From positions 3,697,674 to 3,761,673 of the forward strand of contig OY725501.1 in assembly GCA_963281255.1 (NCBI GenBank): 64,000 nucleotides of DNA, read 5' to 3'. This DNA is from Aphrocallistes beatrix. Its lineage: Eukaryota; Porifera; Hexactinellida; Sceptrulophora; Aphrocallistidae. Shown here in pieces: positions 47,305-58,802 of this stretch (its first letter is position 1; each line of letters begins with the position of its first letter). A program made the position numbers and the translations under genes. The notes under the pieces were generated by a model, which worked only from the letters and a program-made list of their open reading frames with translations, was not told the origin of the DNA and did not search any database.

Positions 47305-47990
47305 AGTTGGTATAGTTTGTATTTCTTTTAATAAACTTTCTACTGACTCTACACAACTATGTCTATATATATACTACTCGTGTAGTTAGAATAGAATGAA
47401 TCATCTCACTTACTATCTCAGTGATATGATCAAACTATAAATAACACATTCCAAATATGAATATTTGTTAAAGCATCAGTGTGGTGACTGAACGAAATAG
47501 AATCTGAATAATCTTTTGACTTTAAACTATGTAGTAGTAAAGATGGATTGAATAACAGAATGCACATTCTCAAGTTCTGAGGGATCGTTATTAAGACTTC
47601 TCTATGTCTAACAGATACAGGTCTCCAGAGGTTCACAATGTTGGGATTTCAAAACCTACGAATTCTGATCAATTCGTTATTGATAAACATTAACCAGTTC
47701 TAATCCTTAATTATTTAATTTAACAACTGGAAAGGGATTGTTAAGGAGTGTGATACGCTCCTATAGCCATACGATTTTAAGCATGAATGTGTTAAAATTA
47801 GAAATATAATCCTATGCAATAATGTTATTTATCGATTTAGGAAGAATAGTAAATAATATCAACAAAGAACACAGCTTAATGAACACCTCGATATGATGAA
47901 CTAAAATCAGGTTCCGACAACATTCACTATTAATAGGTTTAATTGTATAATCATACAAAGTAGTAAGTGCGTATAAAGTCATTACATTCT

Positions 47991-48013
47991 TTCCCCCCCC
48001 CCCCCCCCCCCCA
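47991..48013. repeat. Poly-C tract
   Basis: About 20 consecutive C bases in TTCTTTCCC...CCATG. Its length in the true genome is uncertain, since such runs are error-prone. The same spacer at 58450 and 62345 reads TTCCTTCATGG and TTCCCTCATGGG, so the tract is an expansion of a short C run. Confidence 0.9.
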
Positions 48014-48057
48014 TGAAATAAGTTAATCGGTTAGAATCAATTTACATATTTTATCTT

Positions 48058-48138
48058 TGTGGTCTAACATTTGTGGACAACTGCTGTACTGCCAGCAGTG
48101 TCTGATCATGTGGCGTTGTGTCCATATGGGAGACCACA
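48058..48138. repeat. 81-nt self-complementary element, copy 5
   Basis: Identical core. The left flank is cut off right before it (only TTTACATATTTTATCTT remains); the right flank is the long version ending CAAAGAGATATGCTGTG. Confidence 0.9.
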
Positions 48139-48759
48139 AGACACATCTGCTCTGTGAACAAATGGTTACATACATTATCACAGCTAATCAGTCTAGAATC
48201 AAAGAGATATGCTGTGTACGGACGTTCGACACTGACCGTGAAATAAGGTGGACTAATAAGAAGGAGGTTATTATTAGAGTCATCATCATATTTGTCTAGC
48301 ACTCTAAATGTGTGTAGGAAAGTGATACTATTAAACTTAAGTCATTAAAGTAGAGTAATTAGTAAATGATAATCTCGATAAGACAAGCAGTTAAGACCTA
48401 ATTAGAGCCAGGATAGCTTTTGGTGCAAAACAACGAATTTCAACGTCATTCTCTTCTTGCAATTTTGCTTTTTTGACCCCAACACCGTAATTTACCTTTG
48501 AATTTTAATGTATACTATTTTAATAACGCATAAAGCACAGTATGAACAAACAAATAAAATACAAACATAAATATTCCTATTGTAATTGTACACAGAAGAA
48601 TGTGTTAAGCTTAGTTACTACAAACAAGATTAAATAATACATTCAAGCAATTAACACAGAAAAACAGACAAACAAAAAATCACTGGTTACACATTACAAG
48701 ATCTGCTACGAGTCTTTAAGCAACGATTCTATTAGAACTAACACACTTATTGAGATGTT

Positions 48760-49995
48760 TTACAAAGTAAGAATTCCTTCTCTCACAGATTCTGGTGGGC
48801 AGTTAACGTAGATATCTGGATCTGTCGCTGATTTATTAACATATTGAGGAGGACTCGCACAATAAGAACCGTAAATACTTAAATTTGATTTAGACATCCA
48901 TTGGAGATCACAGTCGCAACACAATGGCACGTCCTTTAGATTTAATCTGCGTAGCTGTTTAAGAGATTCAAAAGTTTTGCTAGAGAGATGACATATCGGA
49001 TTAGAGTTCAAATTAATCGAAGTTAAAGAGTCTAAACCCTCGAAAACAGTTGTACTTAATTCCTTCAATTGATTATAATCTAAGCCTAGCGACTCTAACT
49101 TACTCAATCCCTTAAAGCAATCTTTTTCTAATGTAGTTATTCCATTATAATTTAAATAGAGGTCAAGCAAATTAGAATAGTTTAGAAATACATTACTTGG
49201 AATGTGAGTAATTTTATTATTGGAAAATGCCAGATAAGTCAATCCAAAGAGCGAAGGAGTCAGACTCAGAAATGAAATATCAGTTAATTCAGAAAATTGA
49301 TAGGATAGATAATTTAACTTAACGAGAGGAGAGAACGTAGCTACAGGGTTAGGGACATGGAATCTAATTAAGTCCAGAGTCCTGAGATTAGAGAGACCTG
49401 AGAATGATTCATCTGTTGTATTTAAAAACTGATTAGGCCACAAATACAGATAGTTAAGTTGTAATAAATCACTCACGCGACCTTTCCTAAGAATATTATG
49501 ATCTCCTGGATATGTGATAGAAAAGAAATCTACTCTCAAGTACGTAAGTAATCGATTCGAATCAGAAAAGTAAGGCAAAAATTGGAATTCGACTAAATTT
49601 AAATTCAAATAACTGATTTCAGGGAAAAAAAACAACAAATCAGGATGTATGCATGCGTAATTATATCTTATGCCAAGTAGGGTAACCTCAGGATGCGACC
49701 GAATCGTGCCTATCTCCAAATTACTTACAGAATTATAAATAGAAATATAGAGAATCTGGACCTTCGACGTTAAATCAATCAATAAAGTTACGTTTTCGCA
49801 GTCAGAAATTTCCGCATTACAACTTTCAGATGTTCCATCGTCTCTCAGGAAACACTCAGTTTCAGACAAATTTGTTAGTGATTCAGGACACTCAACCCAA
49901 CATGTGCCACTCCCCGTAATACAACAACGACAACAACAACAAAAACAACAACACAATAACAACACAAACAGTGTACTCTCTGTAATCAATTTCAT
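48760..49995 (-). CDS. Secreted LRR protein, gene P (family 2, no EGF)
   Basis: One exon, 411 residues from MKLITEST. Signal peptide LLCCCFCCCCRCCITG. The Cys cap [18 protein letters not shown] combines the family 1 motif WVECPES with the family 2 continuation SLTNLSE. About 10 LRRs (LTYLAFSNNKITHIPSNVF; LLDLYLNYNGITTLEKDCF), LRRCT VPLCCDCDLQWMSKSN with the variant CASPPQYVNKSATDPDIYVN, ending VREGILTL. Promoter TATATATACTACTCG upstream, foldback copy 6 about 340 bp upstream. Confidence 0.93.
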   Translation of the reverse strand: MKLITESTLFVLLLCCCFCCCCRCCITGSGTCWVECPESLTNLSETECFLRDDGTSESCNAEISDCENVTLLIDLTSKVQILYISIYNSVSNLEIGTIRSHPEVTLLGIRYNYACIHPDLLFFFPEISYLNLNLVEFQFLPYFSDSNRLLTYLRVDFFSITYPGDHNILRKGRVSDLLQLNYLYLWPNQFLNTTDESFSGLSNLRTLDLIRFHVPNPVATFSPLVKLNYLSYQFSELTDISFLSLTPSLFGLTYLAFSNNKITHIPSNVFLNYSNLLDLYLNYNGITTLEKDCFKGLSKLESLGLDYNQLKELSTTVFEGLDSLTSINLNSNPICHLSSKTFESLKQLRRLNLKDVPLCCDCDLQWMSKSNLSIYGSYCASPPQYVNKSATDPDIYVNCPPESVREGILTL

Positions 49996-50338
49996 AGTTG
50001 GTAGTTCTTTAATAAACTTTCTACTAACACTACACAACTATGTCTATATATACTACTCGTGTAGCTAGAATAGAATGAATCATCTCATTAATATTTCAGT
50101 GATATGATCAAACTACAAATTCGGCATCAGCTCTAATTAGAACTGTCAAAAGTTAGTATTGGAATAATGAACGTTATATGAGACTGGTTTATATTATTAA
50201 TAACAATCATATTGTCCACTCCATCTTGTACATCAAATCAATTGAAATAATTAATTGGTTAGAATCAATTTACATATTTCTAAGATTAGATATTCAATCC
50301 TAAACAGAGACATCTCATATTCTGTTTCTCTGCTAAGT

Positions 50339-50419
50339 TGTGGTCTAACATTTGTGGACAACTGCTGTACTGCCAGCAGTGTCTGATCATGTGGCGTTGT
50401 GTCCATATGGGAGACCACA
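50339..50419. repeat. 81-nt self-complementary element, copy 6
   Basis: Identical core with long flanks on both sides, ending beside an LRR N-terminal relic (50585-50710). The same arrangement occurs at copy 8. Confidence 0.9.
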
Positions 50420-50584
50420 AGACACATCTGCTCTGTGAACAAATGGTTACATACATTATCACAGCTAATCAGTCTAGAATCAAAGAGATATGAAATTAGA
50501 TATTAACACAGCTTAGTGGAGACATTACATTGTATTATATTCAGTACAGCTATCATGTGTTGTGTGATATTTTTATGGACTTTG

Positions 50585-50710
50585 AGAATAATGCTCCTTC
50601 TTCTCTTAAGAGCATTCTGGTTCTGACAAACCTTTTTATGATCCACCCAACATCCTGCATTAACCACAACAACACAAACAACGCACTGCACTCTCTGTAA
50701 TCAATTCCAT
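50585..50710 (-). pseudogene. LRR N-terminal relic 1
   Basis: Minus-strand remnant of a family gene start: an ATG with MELITESA, a Cys-coding TGT tract and a quick stop, then out-of-frame matches to NAGCWV and the CFLKDDGTS region (AGAACCAGAATGCTCTTAAG). The sequence then leaves the family. Family 1 type (NAGCWV is shared with gene J). Confidence 0.85.
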
Positions 50711-51301
50711 TGTTAGTTGTATTCTTAGTTTCAGAAATACTTAGCAACTAAATGCTTATAGATAACGGGATGATAGAAATTGGGATGATAGGCCGTAGTT
50801 CTTTATCTTATTGTAAACATTATTATATGGAAATAAAGTAATCAGTAGAATGATAATATTGACAAGATTAAGATAGAGCCAGGATAGTCGTAATTATATA
50901 TTTGCACATGAAACCTGTTACGAGATATTTTAATCTAAAAGAGTTACTAATATTGCAAACATTGATTAAATGTAGTAAAATATAAAAGCGAAAATATGTA
51001 ATTAGCTAATTAGACCCAAATAAACTATTCCAATTTTCTTAAGGTTTAATGTATACTATTTTAATAACTCATCAAGCACAGTATGAACAAACAAATAAGA
51101 AATACAGACATGAATATTCCAATTGTAATTGTACACAGAAGAATGTGTTAAGCTTAGTTACCACAAACAAGATTAAATAATACATTCAAGCAATTAACAC
51201 AGAAAAACAGACAACAAAAAGTCACTGATTACACATTACAAGATCTGCTACGAGTCTTTAAGCAACGATTCTATTAGAACTAACACACTTATTGGGAGGT
51301 T

Positions 51302-52528
51302 TTACAAAGTAAGAATTCCTTCTCTCTCAAACTCTGGTGGGCAGTTAACGTAGTTAGATGGATCTGTTGCTGATTTATTAACATATTGAGGTGGAGTTGC
51401 ACAAGAAGTATAGGTAATATTAAAATCTGCTTTAGACATCCATTGGAGATTACAATCGCAACACAATGGCATGTACTGCAGCTCTAATATGCGTAGCTGT
51501 TTAAGAGATTCAAAAGTTTTGCTAGAGAGATGACATATCGGATTACGGCTCAAATCAATCGAAGTTAAAGAGTCTAAACCCTCGAAAGCAGTTGTACTTA
51601 ATTCCTTCAATTGGTTATAATCTAAGCGTAGATCTATTAACTTACTCAATCCTTTAAAGCAATCATTTTCTAATGTAGTTATCTTATTAGAGTTTAAGTC
51701 AAGGTAAGTCAAATTTGTATAGTTTAAAAATACATTAGTTGGAATGTGAGTAATTTTATTATTTGAAAATGACAGATGAGTCAATCCAAAGAGCGATGGA
51801 GTCTGACTCAGAAATGAAATATCAGTTAGTTCAGAATCTCGATAAAATAATTGGTTCAACTTAACGAGAGGAGAGAACGTGGCAACAGGGTTGGGAGCAT
51901 GGAATTCAGTTAGCGATAGAGTAGTGAGAGCAGTGAGATCTGAGAATGATTTATCTGTTGCATTTAAAAACTGCCTCGGATACAATTCTAGAGTTTTGAG
52001 TTGAGTTAAACCACTCACGAGACCTTCCCAAAGAATGCTATTATAACTGTCTGGATCCGTGAAAGAAAAATAAACTTCCAAGTGTGTAAGTAATGGATTC
52101 GAATCAGAAAAGTAAGGAAAGAATTGGAATTCGACTCCCACTAAAACCAGATTAGTGAGTCCAGGCAACATATCAAACAAATCAAGACGGATGTATACGA
52201 TATCATCCTCGATACGTAGTTGGTTAATGTCAGGATGCGACCGACCCGCGCCTATCTTCAAATTAAGTATATAGTCAAAATCAATAAAGAGATCCTGGAC
52301 TTTCGACGTTAAATCAATCATTACAGAAGATACGTTTTTGTATTCAGAAAATCTTGCATAACAAGTCTTAGATGTTCCATCGTCTATCAAGAAGCATTCT
52401 AATTCGGAAATATTTCTTTGCGACTCAGGACAATAAAGCCAACATGTTTTCGCCGTAAGACAACAACAACAACAACAACAACAACACAATAATAACACAA
52501 ACAGTGTATTATCTGTAATCAATTTCAT
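51302..52528 (-). CDS. Secreted LRR protein, gene Q (family 2, no EGF)
   Basis: One exon, 408 residues from MKLITDNT. The frame is open 90 nt further upstream, but the shared start is at MKLITDNT. Signal peptide [15 protein letters not shown]-terminus of the O type (KTCWLYCPESQRNISELECF). About 10 LRRs (LTHLSFSNNKITHIPTNVF; LTYLDLNSNKITTLENDCF). The last LRRs (LTSIDLSRNPICHLSSKTF, SLKQLRIL) are of the L/M/P type, unlike O. LRRCT MPLCCDCNLQWMSKADFNI, variant CATPPQYVNKSATDPSNYVN, ending EREGILTL. Promoter TATATATACTACTCTG upstream. No foldback element is found upstream before the transposon block starts. Confidence 0.93.
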   Translation of the reverse strand: MKLITDNTLFVLLLCCCCCCCCCLTAKTCWLYCPESQRNISELECFLIDDGTSKTCYARFSEYKNVSSVMIDLTSKVQDLFIDFDYILNLKIGAGRSHPDINQLRIEDDIVYIRLDLFDMLPGLTNLVLVGVEFQFFPYFSDSNPLLTHLEVYFSFTDPDSYNSILWEGLVSGLTQLKTLELYPRQFLNATDKSFSDLTALTTLSLTEFHAPNPVATFSPLVKLNQLFYRDSELTDISFLSQTPSLFGLTHLSFSNNKITHIPTNVFLNYTNLTYLDLNSNKITTLENDCFKGLSKLIDLRLDYNQLKELSTTAFEGLDSLTSIDLSRNPICHLSSKTFESLKQLRILELQYMPLCCDCNLQWMSKADFNITYTSCATPPQYVNKSATDPSNYVNCPPEFEREGILTL

Positions 52529-53174
52529 AGTTGGTAGTTCTTTTCTCAATAAACTTTTTACTAACACTACACAACTATGTCTATATATACTACTCTGTAG
52601 TAGAATAGAATGAATCATCTCACTTAATATATCAGTGATATGATTAAACTATAAATAACACATTCCAAAATATGAATATTTGTTAAAGAATCAGTGTAGT
52701 GACTAAACTGAAATAGAATACGAGTAATAATCTACTGACTTTAAATTATCCTTGCTATTAAAACTCGATCATAGCATTCTATACACAGCCTACGTAACTA
52801 TAGCCTATTCACGGTACGAATTTTACCTTACCATGGATTACTTCAAGTCTATTTTGTAAACAAACCATTAAGTTTGAAATGAATTTGAATACGATAAAAT
52901 GCAGTGTATAATATAGGATAAGTATCATTGTTAGTTTATATTCTATTACCTACAATATTTCATACATTTTTTTCCTACTAGTAATTTCCAATTTATTCAT
53001 CCACACGTACAATTTTCTTAGCAGTATCTCAAATAGATGTAGTATAGCCAACTGCTGCTCCAATTACGACGGCATTTATTACGTTCCAGTGTTTGAAATG
53101 TTGAATCACTGGTCCAAGGAAATGCAAGATGAATGACGAAGGTTTCTCCATAGAGATGATGCATGGAAATTGTT

Positions 53175-53310
53175 GAGAGTCTTCATCTGTGCAAAACATT
53201 TCTGTGACGAGGATATACTACTTCACTTCGATATTCCCCAGGTGACGGTACAGTGGAGAAAGTTTCCAGAAAACCTAGTCTTCGGAAAATGCCAGCCCAT
53301 CAATCTTCCT
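53175..53310 (+). pseudogene. Possible THAP-like zinc finger remnant
   Basis: RVFICAKHFCDEDILLHFDI reads in one frame and, after a one-base shift, DGTVEKVSRKPSLRKMPAHQ in the next. The C-x2-H-F pattern followed by a basic segment and a final P resembles the second half of a THAP domain, a DNA-binding module of P-element-like transposases. Short and frameshifted, so the call is weak. Confidence 0.35.
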
Positions 53311-53608
53311 AATTCTCCTTCATATTTAAGTGTGAATTAGGACTCCCAATTGTCATACATCCTGAAGCAGCCGAACAAGTCGGCGAGGAAGACGAGGCTA
53401 TGGGAGAGCATGTAACTGGTGATATGGAGTTTAGAGAAGATGGGTTAGATGGACCTACAACTGCAGATGACCAGGACTGCTTTAGCAAGTTTATTTTGGT
53501 GAGAGCGCTTAAAAGAAGTCTGCTAAAGGTATGCGAGCACCTCACATCTTACGGAGGTGAATTTACTATTAACCTCCTGAATACGACACTGCGCAATGGC
53601 GGCTACAG

Positions 53609-54190
53609 GTACTTCTACTCATAGTTAATCTCTTTTCACATTACCAAGCAATCCCGTTGAAAGACCAGACCACCACATCCATCGTTAGCGCATTCATAGA
53701 AGGATGGGTCTATCGTGGACATGGCGTACCAAATATTATGCTCACATATCAGGGGAAGAGTGTAGATGGGTTAGCGGTGCACAAACTGTGCCACGATTAC
53801 TAAACGTCACACCGCACCGTAACACCTGCTGGAGTCCGATGGGAAGGCCAGAAGACATATCCGCTTCGTCAAATAAGTGATACGATGTTTGATGCTCGAA
53901 CGCCACCCAGAAAAGGGTTCCAGGCCGTCGTTGTTGCAAGATATCACTTTCTACGGAAATAATCTGGACAACGCGTCGAGTAAATATCTCCACACATGTT
54001 GGCGTTTGGCCGTCAGCCGAGATCACCAATCGATATGCTCATTAGCACTGGTAATACTCCAACAAAAGTTACAGGGTCAACTAGTCAGTATCTCGAAACA
54101 ATGGTAAAGAGGAGGCAAGAATTGAGTGAAAATTGCACGAGAAAACCACCCATCGGGGGAAGTATGATAAAGGCAAGAAAAAATCCAACA
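53609..54190 (+). pseudogene. Ty3/gypsy-like integrase remnant
   Basis: LLLIVNLFSHYQAIPLKDQT, then TSIVSAFIEGWVYRGHGVPN and IMLTYQGKSV match the integrase core. The catalytic Asp of the usual TDQG motif is Tyr here. A stop follows KLCHDY, then in another frame ESDGKARRH (the YHPQSDG region) and later LAFGRQPRSPIDMLI (the usual FGREPRLPID). Several frame shifts: the gene is dead. Confidence 0.85.
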
Positions 54191-54433
54191 TAACCACGAG
54201 AGATTGGGTCATAATTAATATGAAGGACTATTCGTATACATGTTAGTTTGTAGTAAGAGAGAGAACTATCACAATTTTCCACCTCTTTTGTATTAATATT
54301 CATTACACTCCATTAAATTTCAGCAAAATATGGATATGCTATACAGTTTGTATTTTGCAGTTATGACTTGAAGTAATCCATGGTTAAATACCGTGAAAAA
54401 GGCTATAGTTACGTAGGCTGTGCATTCTATATA

Positions 54434-54828
54434 CTAAGGCAATGGCAGTCACCAAAAAATAGTACCATGGATTGGTTAAATACATACTTCAATCCTAAAA
54501 CCGCTAATTAAATAATTGTTATTATCAACTAGATAATTATCTCATATTTTGAGTTCATGGTTGTTTAAATATCTATTTTGAAAATATGTAACCACAATAT
54601 TTATATTTACTTCACATACAACATTAGTGTATTGTTTTGTTGCGTATTACTTCTATTATTCATTTATAATACCTCACTTGTCAACACTAATTGCCTGACT
54701 CTACTTCCAGGGTGGGTGACTGCCTAAATTGATGGAAAAATGAAATATCTACAATATCAAAATTATTGGTTTTGAAGTATTCAACTAATCCATGGTACTA
54801 ATTTTTGGGTGAGTGCCATTGCCTTAGT
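54434..54828. repeat. Inverted-repeat element beside the transposon
   Basis: CTAAGGCAATGGCAGTCACC at the left pairs with GGTGAGTGCCATTGCCTTAG at the right; further in, AGTACCATGGATTGG pairs with CTAATCCATGGTACT. Flanked by TA. No reading frame of note. Confidence 0.75.
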
Positions 54829-55010
54829 ATACAGAATACTATGACTCCGGGAAGCGACTGAGGAGCAACTGGTAACTGAGTTGATATTACATAGGAATCT
54901 ATATAATAAATTAATTCTGGGAAAGAGAAATGAGTACGTATTAAGCCGAAGTACGTTGTATCCCGAGTACATACTAACCGAGTTCTACTATATACGTATA
55001 TATATATATA

Positions 55011-55593
55011 CAGGGTGCGCCAGAAGTTCTGCAACAATAAATTTTACTTAATTGATTTGACCAAGATAATTTAGTTTAACTTTGAATCGGTTTGCATCTA
55101 TGGAATCTAGCACTCTTCTAGTTTAGAAATGAACACTATTAATTACACAAAATATTTTTTATAAAATTTTTTGAAATCTTATATACCCGGGACTCCAATA
55201 ATTTGATTTCAAAATTGTCAAGTTCGAAAATAACTATTTTTTCCTGAGTAAAAATATTTTTATCTTCCTAAAGTTAGTTATTAATTCAAACTACTAATAT
55301 ATGACTATTTCTTTTGGTTTATATACCAGTAATCATCAATAAGAAGAACAATTGTTAAAGTATAGTCATAGAATGCACCTAGCATTCGAGTTTTTTTTCG
55401 TAATTTTTTTTCTAGATACACAAACATGTATGATACACCTTAGCAAATATATTAGGTAAGACAAGCGATTGGATTGCAATAAAATGAAAATAATCCAAAT
55501 AATTTTAGAGAAAAGCGAAATGTCAGATGTTAGACTCACTTGTGTAAGTATAATCCACCAACAAAATTTGTTGCAGAAATTTGACGCACCCTG
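55011..55593. repeat. Mariner-like MITE with CAGGGTGCGCC ends
   Basis: Ends CAGGGTGCGCCAGAAGTTCT and AATTTGACGCACCCTG form inverted repeats that extend inward (GCAACAATAAATTT and AAATTTGTTGC), flanked by TA on both sides. About 580 bp and AT-rich inside, without coding capacity. Confidence 0.85.
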
Positions 55594-55602
55594 TATATAC
55601 AC

Positions 55603-55900
55603 TCGAACCTCTCTTATCCGGACCTCCGATATCCGGGCAGCCCTTTCGACATTTAGTCAATATGCATTGTCTTATTTTCAAGTCAATTATTAACCACAAT
55701 TCCAGCAATCATTATCATGTAATATTATTTTTTGACATTAATATGTAATTAGTAAAACTGTGGGTTTTGCGTACTCGTATATTGTCTTGGTACGTAAATA
55801 TTATAGAATAACCTCATGTGCATAGACATGTTTTCGAATTATCCGGGAAAATTATGTTATCCGGGCACCCTCCGGTCCGGCACTGCCCGGATAAGAGAGG
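55603..55900. repeat. Pogo-like MITE with CTCTCTTATCCGGACC ends
   Basis: Left ACCTCTCTTATCCGGACC and right GCCCGGATAAGAGAGGT are inverted repeats, followed by a (TA)n run to 55919. Confidence 0.75.
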
Positions 55901-55917
55901 TATATATATATATATAT

Positions 55918-56293
55918 ATTCGCTTGCTTGCGCTGCGCGGCTGGCGGACACAAAGTGTCCGCCTGGGGTCACATTGGTTAATTATAAGGGAGATAGCATC
56001 CATAAATATGTATGTCCTAATGTTATAGTCGATATCACTCGAAAAATCACCAAATTTGACAATTTTAAAAAATTTTGATGAGTAATGATGACGTCATAAC
56101 AAAGTGATGTGTCATCATTTTTTGATGATAGTTGTATCATACGTGAGGTATGTTAGTATACAGAATCTATTAAAATTTCAGCCTTCTATCTCCTATAATG
56201 GTTGAGTTATGCTCGAATAACTGTGTTGCTTAACTTTTAAAAATGTGACAATGACGTCATAATTCCATGATGAGTCGACATTTTGCTCTGAGC
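55918..56293 (+). repeat. 400-bp dispersed repeat, left arm of an inverted pair
   Basis: Starts CGCTTGCTTGCGCTGCGCGG with the palindromic GGCGGACACAAAGTGTCCGCC. Contains CGAAAAATCACCAAAT and AATGACGTCATAATTCCATG and ends TTTGCTCTGAGCTCA. An inverted copy lies at 57728-58137. Confidence 0.85.
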
Positions 56294-56390
56294 TCAGAAC
56301 TTACTGGAGCCATAGCCAAAAGACTGCCACATGCCAAAAATCAGCTTCTATGACCGGCAGTTTCTTCAATCAATTCGTTACATATATATA

Positions 56391-56855
56391 TACACTACCC
56401 GGACAAAAGTATTCAACCACCACGAAAACTTCCATACAAATAGTATTAAATTAGATCTATTAAAAAAGGAATATGTCCTTAAACAGTAGAAAATACTCTT
56501 TTTTTAGTTTAAATTCGTAATCTACACATTCTAATTATTCATAATTGAGAGTTTCAACTCAATTACTTATTTTTATGTAGAAAATTATCGACCTATACCA
56601 CTTTGTGTCACTAAACACCATCATATATAATGGCTGTGACTTGGGACAAGTAGCAAATGTTGAAATTTATTAACTTGGGAGTTAGTAATTAAGCTGAGGC
56701 TATCAATTATGAATAATTAGAATGTGTAGATTACGAATTTGAAATAAAAAATAGAGTATTCCTTACAGTTTGAGTACATATTCCTTTATGAATAGACCCA
56801 CTTTAATACTATTTGATGGCGATTTCTGTGGTGGTCGAATACTTTTGTCCGGGTA

Positions 56856-56860
<5 letters not shown>
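56391..56860. repeat. Tc1-like MITE with CCCGGACAAAAGTATTC ends
   Basis: Left CACTACCCGGACAAAAGTAT and right ATACTTTTGTCCGGGTACTG, with inner complementary blocks (ATTCGTAATCTACACATTCT and AGAATGTGTAGATTACGAAT). Flanked by TA repeats. Confidence 0.9.
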
Positions 56861-56892
<32 letters not shown>

Positions 56893-56895
<3 letters not shown>

Positions 56896-57394
56896 AGGTT
56901 GAAACCGCTTCAACCAAATACCAATTTAACCGAATAATGGGTAGACCAAATAATTTGGTCAACCGAATATTTGGTCGACCAAATAATTTGGTTAACCGAA
57001 TATTTGGTCGACCAAATAATTTGGTCAACCGAATAATTTGGTCAAACAAATAATACTTGATTATATTTTGCATAAATGTTTATATAAATATTTATACAAA
57101 AATATATTCAAGTATAAGTAAGCCTATTATATTTATTTGTTTTCGGACCACTTCTTGTAGGAACATGTGATTATTGTGTTGGGAAAGAATGCAAATTATT
57201 TGTTTAGCTAAATATTCAGTTGACCAAATTATTTGGTTGACCAAATTATTTGGTTGACCAAATTATTCGGTTGACCAAATTATTTGGTTCTCAACCGAAT
57301 ACCAAATAATGATATTTGGTTACAAACCAAATATCAATTATTTGCAAATAATATTTGGTTAAACCGAATAATCAACTATTCGGTTTCAACCCTG
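56893..57394. repeat. Foldback element made of AATTTGGTCAACCGAAT units
   Basis: Outer ends TCAAGGTTGAAACCG and CGGTTTCAACCCTGA are complementary. The left part repeats ATTTGGTCGACCAAATAATT; the right part holds its complement (TTGACCAAATTATTTGGTTG). Flanked by (TA)n tracts. Confidence 0.9.
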
Positions 57395-57727
57395 ATATAT
57401 ATATATATATATATATAGTGATCGACCGGGATAAGATTTTCTGCCGGGACGGGATTTTGCCAGGATTCCTGGCTTACATGGATTAGTACATAAACGTACG
57501 TAATAAACAATTATATACTACTAGTATGATCATCTAAACGCCACAATATAAAGTTCATCAATTATTGGGAACTATTTGAAGGTACTAAATAGGATGAATT
57601 ACTACTAAATTGGAGTTTAAACCATTGATGTTATGAATTGACCGTATTTCTGAGGTTAAAGGTAGCCTTAGGTAGGGCTTTGCCATAAAAGAATGGTCGG
57701 AATACGGAATATATAATATATATAGAG

Positions 57728-58137
57728 CTCAAACGAAAATGTCGACTCATCATGGAATTATGACGTCATTGTCACTTTTTTATAATTAGAAAATTCCGTT
57801 TTTTGACCATAACTCAGCCATTTTAAGTGATAACTTATATAAAAGGCTGAAATTTTACTAAAATGTGTATATTAATATATCTCACATATGATACAACTCG
57901 CATCAAAATATAATGACTCATCACCCTGTTATGATGTCATCATTACGCAGAAAAATTTAAAAATTGACTACGTATTTGGTGATTTTTCGTGCGATATCAA
58001 TTATAACAGTAAGATAGACAAATTTAGAGATGTTTTCTTCCTTATAATTTATCAATGAGCTCAGGCGCCCAAAGGGCGCCTCTGGCGGACACAAAGTGTC
58101 CACCAGCCACGCACGCAAGCAAGCGAAGCGCGCTTGT
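57728..58137 (-). repeat. 400-bp dispersed repeat, right arm of the inverted pair
   Basis: Reverse orientation relative to 55918-56293, with the same landmarks (CATGGAATTATGACGTCATT; GGCGGACACAAAGTGTCC; CGCGCTTG). The two arms enclose about 1.4 kb of other elements. Confidence 0.85.
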
Positions 58138-58800
58138 GTAGTAGTAAAGATGGATTGAATAACAGAATGCACATCAAACTCTGAGGTATCGTTATTAAGA
58201 TTTCTCAATGTCTTATAGATACAGGCTTCCAGAGGTTCACATTCTCGGGATTTAATTAAAACCTATGAATTCTGATCAATTCGTTATTGATAAACATTAA
58301 CTAATCCTTTATTATTTAATTTAACAACTGGCAAGGGATTGTTAAGGAGTATGATACACTCCTGTCAAAATCTGGTTCCGAGGGCATTCACTATAGAGGT
58401 ATAATTGTATAATCATACAAAGCAGTAAGTGCATATAAAGTCATTAGATTCGTTCCTTCATGGAAATAAGTAAATTGGTCAGAATCAATTTACATATTTC
58501 TAAGATTAGATATTATATCCTAAACAGAGACATCTCATATTCTGTTTCACTGCTAAGTTGTGGTCTAACATTTGTGGACAACTGCTGTACTGCCAGCAGT
58601 GTCTGATCATGTGGCGTTGTGTCCATATGGGAGACCACAAGACACATCTGCTCTGTGAACAAATGGTCACATACATTATCACAGCTAATCAGTCTAGAAT
58701 CAAAGAGCTATGCTGTGTACGGACGTTCTACACTGACCGTGAAATAAGGCGGACTAATGAGAAGGAGGTTATTATTAAAGTCATCATCATATTTTGTCTA
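58138..58800. repeat. Duplicate of the spacer at 47.5-48.3 kb, with foldback copy 7
   Basis: From GTAGTAGTAAAGATGGATTG onward the sequence parallels 47.52-48.30 kb (CACTCTTAACAATCC-type blocks, CGGACGTTC-ACACTGACCGT). The 81-nt foldback is at 58559-58639, identical in core. The left limit coincides with the end of the 57728 repeat. At 58801 the copy is interrupted by a MITE and resumes at about 59125. Confidence 0.8.
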
Positions 58801-58802
58801 GT

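Larger units (their letters stand above)
52784..54422. mobile_element. Decayed DNA transposon with inverted ends and a 9-bp target duplication
   Basis: Ends CACAGCCTACGTAACTATAG and its complement CTATAGTTACGTAGGCTGTG form inverted repeats of about 65-70 bp (left 52784-52850, right 54357-54422). CATTCTATA flanks both sides (52775-52783, 54423-54431) as a 9-bp target duplication. Inside on the plus strand are remains of a gypsy-like integrase and a possible THAP zinc finger. An integrase of this type between inverted repeats recalls Ginger-type elements, but those make shorter duplications, so the class is open. Confidence 0.8.

Noticed and set aside
53609..54190. Active LTR retrotransposon
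   Set aside because: No LTRs flank the integrase remnant, there is no reverse transcriptase, the frame is broken and a catalytic Asp is replaced.
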